The notes beneath the pieces were generated by a model. It did not search any database and was not told the DNA's origin. It worked only from the letters and a program-made list of their open reading frames with translations. Shown piece by piece: positions 57,499 through 64,000 of a stretch of DNA of 64,000 nt. The stretch spans positions 53,088,144-53,152,143 of the forward strand of contig OZ029913.1 of assembly GCA_964023275.1 (NCBI GenBank), read 5' to 3'. Source of the DNA: Norana najaformis (taxonomy: Eukaryota; Annelida; Clitellata; Crassiclitellata; Hormogastridae). Position 1 is the first letter of the stretch. Every line of letters begins with the position of its first letter. Made by a program: the position numbers and the translations under genes.

Positions 57499-60400
57499 CT
57501 AAAACTGCTCAACTGTGCTCAAGACGTGATGGGCACAAGAGAACAGATGAGCAGCCCTGAAGAAAAAATAGGTATTTCATCTATTAATCTAGTTTGCAGC
57601 ATAAAAATTATATGTATTTTATAGTACCAGATAATAGTTTCTCCTGGTTCGCCGTCATAGTCTTCGTCATCTTCTTCGGAATCATAATACTCCCTTTGCT
57701 GTTCCTCCTTGGTTTGTATTTCAATTTTCTCAACGGCCAAATCAGTATTCATGTTGGTCACGGCGAGAATGGCATCAGACAATGCCTAAGTCAGACACAA
57801 AAAGACAGAGTTTTAAGTACAGGGGTTATGTGCTCATACTTTGATGTGTTAGTTATAGCCCTAGCCAAAGAGTTCTGAACTCTGGAGTTTCGGCACATTT
57901 CAATTTGCGATGCCAGTAAGAACCGAGTTACAGTAATCAAGGTGACTGATACTTACCTTGTCGTAATCATAGTCTGGAACTTGCTTTTCTCGACGCACTT
58001 TCTTCATCTTTGTTTCTATGACACCTTCACGTTCAGACCGATGCTACACAATGACAGATATTTGCCTTACAGAACACTCAATTACAGTATCATGATAACT
58101 TCCTTGGGTCCATAAGCAACACTCAACAACTAGGATAACAAGTTCACTAGTACTGAAGTTGCTAACTCTGCCTATGGCTGCCTTTTGCGGCCGGCTTTGG
58201 ACGACTATCTTCCTATGGTTATTTGTTTTGATATAAGACAGTCGTGTATAAAGAACGATGGACAAAATGGGCTCCGCTGAGTTTACTTACAAGAAAATGT
58301 AACCTAACCAGTTGGAGCTCATTTTGATCCATTTTGTCTGCAGCCAAAATATCTCAGTGATACAGTTAAAGAGCCATTGTTTTGCATCGAGAGGACTTTC
58401 CTTTGAAGAAGTGCTATAAAAATGTGTGATTACAGTTATGATTAAAGTTTCAACAAATCACTGAACAAATACTTTGTTGGATACATTATATATAATGGCT
58501 AGGAAACTCAATATAAAAAATTCAGAATACATACTTCTGAAAGCAGAATGACTTTAAAACATACCCTACAAGTTATGACCTGCCCACAAAACAATAAAGA
58601 AGCAAATTAAACCAGAAAGATTAAAAATGCATGCGTAATCTTCACTTATTTACCTCTGTGATGATTGAGCCATCTGGACCAACATAAGTTCTAGTTGAAG
58701 TCTTAACATGAGACTGATTCAGTGAATTCCACTTTCCATCCCTTGCATTGGCGTCATGCCCCTGCTGCATCAGACGGTCATCCTGGTACGGAGGCAGCTC
58801 ATCATCTTCCTCTCCAGCAAACTGCAGCAAAATAGTGGCATACAAAGACTGTTAAAGTCATACCTCTTGACTTAAGCTGATTATTAGCAGCTTGCATCAG
58901 GCACAATGAAATGCACGTTTACCATGAACGTTATGAATTCTGTGATTAATTATGCTTAAACTAATTACCACCATCACCATCAAATTTACATTTTACATTA
59001 AGTGTTTGCAAATCAATTGCTCTGCATACCCCTTCAGTGACCAACAGCATGCAAATCATCAACTGATTAACCTAATCTAATCTAGTAACTGCTATAGCAC
59101 TGTTATCATAACGCCCAAGGCATCAATCAATGATCGCTTCAAGTGCATCAAAAATCAGTTGGAGAAGCCAGATCAAATTCCAATAGGCTAGAGGAAAGTT
59201 ATAGCAGTGTTTTCAGCTGGTCTTCAAAGATCTGGTATCAGCTATCATACCAAGCGATATGTTTATCAAGTATCAAGCCAGAAATCAATAATCAACCAGG
59301 AAACAGCGAAGCCCATACTGTCACCTGTGATGGACGAGATCTTGTGCTGTTAAATCCCCCTGTATAAGGATCAAAGGAACCATTCATGTGCCTGGATTGT
59401 GACTCAACTGGAACATTAACCTGGTACGAATTCATACTTTGGTGGTCAGTTGATGACGTGGTGCCAATACCATCCTTAAAACAAATACCAAAATAATTTA
59501 TTTTTTTATTTTTTATTTATTTAAATCACTTATAATGCATGCAATGTCAGCACACCTGAATCTGAGGCATGGAAAATAATATTAGCAGACAAATTAGTTG
59601 GACATGGCGTGGTTTTTAGAATTTCTTGAAATTTTGCTCTGTCATTTTTCATCCATTATCTTCACTGCATGTCATTTCATTATCACTATTGTTGTTATAG
59701 TCACAATCAAATTGCCATGGACTTCAAAATGATATCCATAAACCTTATCATGTGGAAGTCTCAACCCTGTCTGGCCTTTACCTATGCACATGTGCGCATA
59801 CGTATGTAATGTATTTTGTTGGTAAATTTATACAGCACCTCTCATAGAACAAACTAATCATGGGTGCTCCTGGCATAAGCATCCATGAACACATGCCTAT
59901 ATAGTATAGGATATTTTCTATGTACAGCATAGACCCATAAACACAAAGTCATTGGAGAAAAGCCATCAAAAAGGCAAGCAAACCAGACTTTGCATAAAAT
60001 GAGGAAATGCTGAATAACCTAAAATATTTGCTAATATCCTAAACTATTTTCTAGCTAAACCCATACACAGTACAGTAGGCCTATCTACCATCACTTCGTT
60101 TCATTTAGGAAAATAAAAATTTATTTTACATGTAGTTTTTGACCAATTTTAAAAAACATAAAAAATGCAAACTACTAACAGTTGATAACCTTATTAAATA
60201 AATTTTAGTAATAAATTTAAATGTAATTGTAAAAACAATATTCACAGCAGAATGTTTTGAAAACTGATTACCACAGATAATGCATCATTTAGAACATGAC
60301 TCAACACCTTAGATAAAGTTAGGCTCATCTAGTTCAGAGGGAGTTTTACTAAATATCTTATTTTCTTCTGTTTCTGGCTCTTAGCTCTATTTTTCTTTAC

Positions 60401-63046
60401 AAAATCAGTCATTTAGGCATAAGTTTTAAATTCTGATACATTGCATAAGCTTAATATTGGCTGAGTCATTGTTCTAGAATTCAGTAATTGTTATTGTAAT
60501 CTGACATTTATAAAGCGCCACTTCAAGAATAGACTCATCAGAAGCGCTCCCGACCCGAACCAGTGAGACCACTGTCAAATAATACAGACTTCAGGCGCTT
60601 GCGAAACTGTGGAAGAGACAAACTGAGGAATATTAGCCGAAGCTCTCGGGAAAGGCGATTACAGCTATTGGGTCCAACATAGGGAAAGCTTCTAGACTGC
60701 GCTGTAGCAGTGCGCATACGAGGGACAGTCAGAAGTCCAAGGGAGGCCGACCGGAGAGTGCTACGGCCTGGAACCAAGGAGACCGAAATGCAGAAGTCCC
60801 TAAGATATGATGGAGCAGAGCCAACAAGACAACAAGACAATTACGCATAAGCGTTAGGATCTTGAACTGGATACGCTGCTGAATGGGAAGCCAGTGTAGA
60901 GTGTCCCATATAAAGGAAGTTATATGGCCATACCTGGGGACGCCTCCAATAAGACGGGCAGAAGCATTGAGAACAGACTGAAGCTTGGAAATATTGGCAA
61001 GTGAGATGGCAACATCAGTTAGTTCTCTCTTGGGTAATGCTTCATCCACAATGTGGCAAATGCATTCTCTCTTCAGTTCAACTTTATCAACTACATTCTT
61101 CACAAATTTGCACTGTTTTTTTTTAAATATGATTCTGCCACGAAAGATCTCTAGAAACTTTAACTTCTGTTTCACCATTATGGAACCAAACTTCCGCAGC
61201 TAGTTTTGATTGCACAGTGTATGAACTTTGCAATTATGAAATAGGCCTACAAAAAATATCTAACAAATGTAGCATGACTACGCCAATATGTCTAACCAAA
61301 CAGCAATAAAAAGGAAAGAAGCCTCAGAAAGCAAGTTCTTGTGACTTATTTAAACCAACTTCCTCTGTTTGAATATTTAGCATTACACAGCAGTTCTTTG
61401 TACAGTGTTAACAAACACAGCATGTTAAGTTAATAGCTTTGGGGATATAGCGCCACTTCATGTTATGTGGAATCATGGGTAAACCGGAAGAGTGCAAATG
61501 TGTCCACACTGCATATAGTATCATCTTCTTAATAATCATTACCTTCACCTTCAGTATAATTATCTTTATCAACTTCAAATAATCATTATCTCATAACCCA
61601 ATGATACATACAAAATTTTGACTTCTCTGCCATTCCTCGGCCTTCCTTCTGCCATCATAGCTGCTATTGTCATAATACTGATCAAGATCTTCTCTGTCCA
61701 GCAGAGGAAGGGATCCCTGACGACGACCTTTTAGGGTCAAGGTCGCATTGCGCTGACCTTGCACATCTTGATATTGCTCACCACGCTCTGTGGCATGGCC
61801 AGCCAACCCTTCAAAGAAAACAAGAAGCCATCAACCAGAGTGAATAAAATGTGCCTCAGCACACCAGCCAATTATGGCATCTTCTAAACTCCACAGACTT
61901 AATCAGTATTCTATAAAGCTTCACAGTCTCAATCCATTTATACTGGATAATAAAACTTTGGAGTGTGTATCTAGACATTTAATGTCTATTTATACTTGTC
62001 ACACTTAAAAATACATCTATAAGTTCTGATTCATATTACACGCTTTGTTAAGGGTAACGAGAAGACCTTTCAGAGGTCCTAGAGACTGCTACATCAGATG
62101 TCTAGATACAGCATTGACAAAGTTTTATTAGCCAGTACAAAACAGTATTTTTTTAAAAAAAGACATGAAAGTCCTTGTAACAGAAGAATTACACATAGTA
62201 GCCGTGTGATTATATTAGTCTTTCATTCCAGCCTAATCAACATTCCAATTCTTGTTCAATCATAAGAAACTAAGACGACACCTTTGAACCTTTGAACCTA
62301 TAAAGAACAGCTGCCTATTTCTTCGAATGCATTGTTCTTTCTTCGCTTTTCTGGCACTTGCCATAATTACCCTTAGTAGTAAGCAAAGTATCCAATATCC
62401 CACAAGTGAGGCACAGAGGAGGCATTCATCTCCTTTTCTTGGTGCTTGAGCCATCAATGTACGAATCCTAAAATCCTGGACATGGAAACAGTGCATCGCA
62501 GGACTTGCCATTTACTTCCCAGCTTACACCGGTACCAAACTATACTGCTTGGTGACAGAGGCACAGTGTGCACAACAACTTGCCCAGGGTCATTACATGG
62601 ACTTGATCTCACAACCATATGATCACTGACCAAATGTGTTGCCCTTAAATAAGCCAAAATATGTATCAACATCAGAGATAGCATTCATTAAGGTAAAATG
62701 GTAAAGGACTACATGTTTGGTGAACTCCTCAGATGCTTGGTCCCAAGGGTGAAGGATAATTAAGCTGAGGTACATGCATAACCACAGCATTCCAAACAAG
62801 GACACATTTTAACCTTTCAACTGCTGTCGGTACTCATTTACTGGCACCAGAAGGATGGAGGGCTGAGTGAGTAAGAGACTACCTTCCATGCTTCTGAATT
62901 GTCCTCCACGTCTCATGTTCCCAGGGGGACCTCCAGATGTATTTAAATAGGCCTTTGACGTCTGATACTGAGTTCGTCCAGAGAATCGATAATTGCTACC
63001 AAAGCGAGGGAACACGTTTCGATTTGCTGGGTCTGACTCCTTCAAT
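57499..63046 (-). CDS. protein 4.1 family (FERM-domain membrane-skeleton protein), 3' part
   Basis: 4.1 proteins link membrane receptors to the cortical cytoskeleton through an N-terminal FERM domain. Exons in transcript order: 62883-63046, 61612-61808, 59325-59474, 58654-58821, 57957-58043, 57628-57785 and tentatively 57499-57556. Every junction keeps phase. The first visible exon starts mid-codon after what should be the FERM end (the expected FFRL gives the RL) and carries the FERM-adjacent motif FPRFGSNYRFSGRTQYQTSK (4.1: LGSKFRYSGRTQAQT). Exons 57957 and 57628 together read GVIETKMKKVRREKQ, DYDYDKALSDAILAVTNMN and LAVEKIEIQTKEE, matching the 4.1 C-terminal domain (ISETRIEKR..DHDQ-L--AI.EA....PDM-V-K-VVH). 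The FERM domain itself lies off the right edge. The middle (SMEG to GEEDDELPP) is low in conservation, and no spectrin-actin-binding segment is evident, as in invertebrate coracle. Four exons begin and end in phase 0, allowing exon skipping. Other FERM proteins are possible. Confidence 0.65.
58985..59240 (-). mobile_element. LINE 3' end, family A (UTR only)
   Basis: On minus, GGCTTCTCCAACTGATTTTTG-like UTR followed by TTGATTGATGCCTTGGGCGT, CAGTGCTATAGCAGTT and a TAGATTAGATTAG tail. Matches 54545-54660. It lies 85 bases from exon 59325 of the 4.1-like gene. The right part of the marked range is the surest (59075-59240). Confidence 0.6.
60495..61010 (-). mobile_element. CR1/L2-like LINE C-terminus, family F
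   Basis: On minus, KLQSVLNASARLIGGVPRYG, then DTLHWLPIQQRIQFKILTLM, and after a frame change YLRDFCISVSLVPGRSTLRS and FRKRLKSVLF. The WN-LP motif is decayed (VGPNSCNRLSREL). The 3' end carries AAGTGGCGCTTTATAAATGT. In the 2.1-kb intron between exons 61612 and 59474 of the 4.1-like gene, sense-oriented. Confidence 0.85.
61809..62882 (-). other. intron of the 4.1-like gene
   Basis: About 1.1 kb holding the third S1 SINE copy (62440-62640). No exon is visible. Confidence 0.5.
62440..62640 (-). repeat. tRNA-derived SINE, family S1, third copy
   Basis: On plus: CCTGGACATGGAAACAGTGC, GGACTTGCCATTTACTTCCC, AGCTTACACCGGTACCAAAC, TATACTGCTTGGTGACAGAG and CAACTTGCCCAGGGTC, each matched in the reverse complement of 16630-16860. 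Sense to the 4.1-like gene. Confidence 0.65.
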
Positions 63047-64000
63047 CTGTTCACACCACAAAAATATTTTGTAAACTTACTTGCAAACTCATAGCTACTA
63101 TGAGACAAAAAATTAATTGCATAATGCCCATGGAATTAGAGATGCTGTTTTATTAGTAACAAATGTTTATTCCCAGTGTTCATTCCTATATCAAAAAGGT
63201 CAAATGTTTATTCCAAAAACCACTTTTATTAAGCACATTTGATAAACACAGGTACTATATTTATAATAATTAAACTCAGTTTTATTCAAAACAGGTCCTT
63301 ATGAAAATGAAGACAAAACTATAGTAAAACCATCAAAAATACAACATCCAACTTCATAATAATTGACATCAAACTTAACTACAAGTCACACTCATGGAAA
63401 ATATTAAAAAAATCGAGAAAATTAACAAAAATGAGAGGAAAGTTTACGGAAAAAGTCAATCTTAATTATGTTCTGCTCTCAGTGATTGTCTCAGAATCAT
63501 GTGCTCTTCACAGTTTGCGTATATTCTGGCTAATACCCCGTGATGACCCACAGTGCCAAAAAATCTCTGGTGGCTTCTAATGACAACTCAATTAGAATTG
63601 TATAGCTCTCCAAATAAACATTTAGGAAAGTTGGTGCAGGAATCATAGGCATTTTAATTGTTGTACTTTGCAACAGCAATGTAAGTGTACCAAAACATAG
63701 CAGGCAATGAAAACACCGTTAATTAATTTTATGACTATTGTATGGCATAATTCATACAACAGTAATATTTCATATCAGTTACCTTTTATATGATATTGAA
63801 TTTGTTAGTATTATTTTACTGATCTAAGACTTCAAAGACTAGAAAATGAAACAACATAATTAGTCTCAGAAGTAACTATAGTCAATAACTTCCACATCAC
63901 CTGAAGAAGGCATGGTGTTCAACCGCAAGCTTCCAAAGTCGCTTAGCTAACTTGAAAGTTGGCAACTTAAAGTCTAAAGTTGACTCTGACCTCTCGTGCT
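63047..64000 (-). other. upstream intron of the 4.1-like gene
   Basis: AT-rich, 954 bases to the window edge. I looked for a FERM C-lobe exon on the minus strand and found none, so the next 5' exon lies beyond the window. Confidence 0.4.

Noticed and set aside
1-64000. Retrovirus, LTR element or Polinton
   Set aside because: I saw no long terminal repeats, no capsid, integrase or protein-primed polymerase motif; all reverse transcriptase remnants are of non-LTR type.
1-64000. A functional cluster of the four host genes
   Set aside because: Nuclear import, chromosomal passenger, cytochrome b5 reduction and membrane skeleton have no known shared pathway, and the genes have separate large flanks.

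Overview
This window is nuclear DNA from an animal, most likely a marine invertebrate. A mollusc or another lophotrochozoan would fit, but the sequence does not fix the phylum. Genes are split into many short exons with GT..AG introns, intergenic and intronic DNA is AT-rich, and the gaps hold 5'-truncated non-LTR retrotransposons, tRNA-derived SINEs and small inverted-repeat DNA elements. I saw no bacterial-style genes, no CRISPR array and no retrovirus or LTR element.

Four host genes can be read. (1) An importin-7 orthologue on the minus strand, 24083 to 1895, appears complete: 27 coding exons keep phase throughout and add up to 1032 residues plus a stop. (2) A borealin (CDCA8) orthologue on the minus strand, 38052 to 28665, is complete with 9 coding exons and 285 residues. 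(3) An NADH-cytochrome b5 reductase (CYB5R3-like) on the plus strand ends at 52178. Eight exons are secure and a short first exon is tentative. (4) The 3' half of a protein 4.1 family gene lies on the minus strand, 63046 to 57499. Its FERM domain should continue beyond the right edge.

Layout: 1-1894 is importin-7 3' UTR and flank; 1895-24083 importin-7; 24.3-27.6 kb a nest of LINE fragments around a GA microsatellite; 28.7-38.1 kb borealin, with a hAT-type miniature element in its last intron; 38.1-43.7 kb a gene-free repeat island; 43.8-52.2 kb the reductase, with several LINE tails in its introns; 52.2-57.5 kb intergenic DNA with a 38-bp minisatellite open in all three plus frames; 57.5-63.05 kb the 4.1-like gene.

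The four genes do unrelated housekeeping jobs: nuclear import, chromosomal passenger complex, ER/mitochondrial electron transfer and membrane skeleton. There is no sign that they form a functional cluster. I did not find a convincing new multi-gene system. The most unusual signals are the three-frame-open minisatellite, a short motif repeated in importin-7 introns, an inverted repeat pair flanking the last reductase exon, a two-copy MITE family, and one LINE family present both as a longer copy and as an internally deleted copy.
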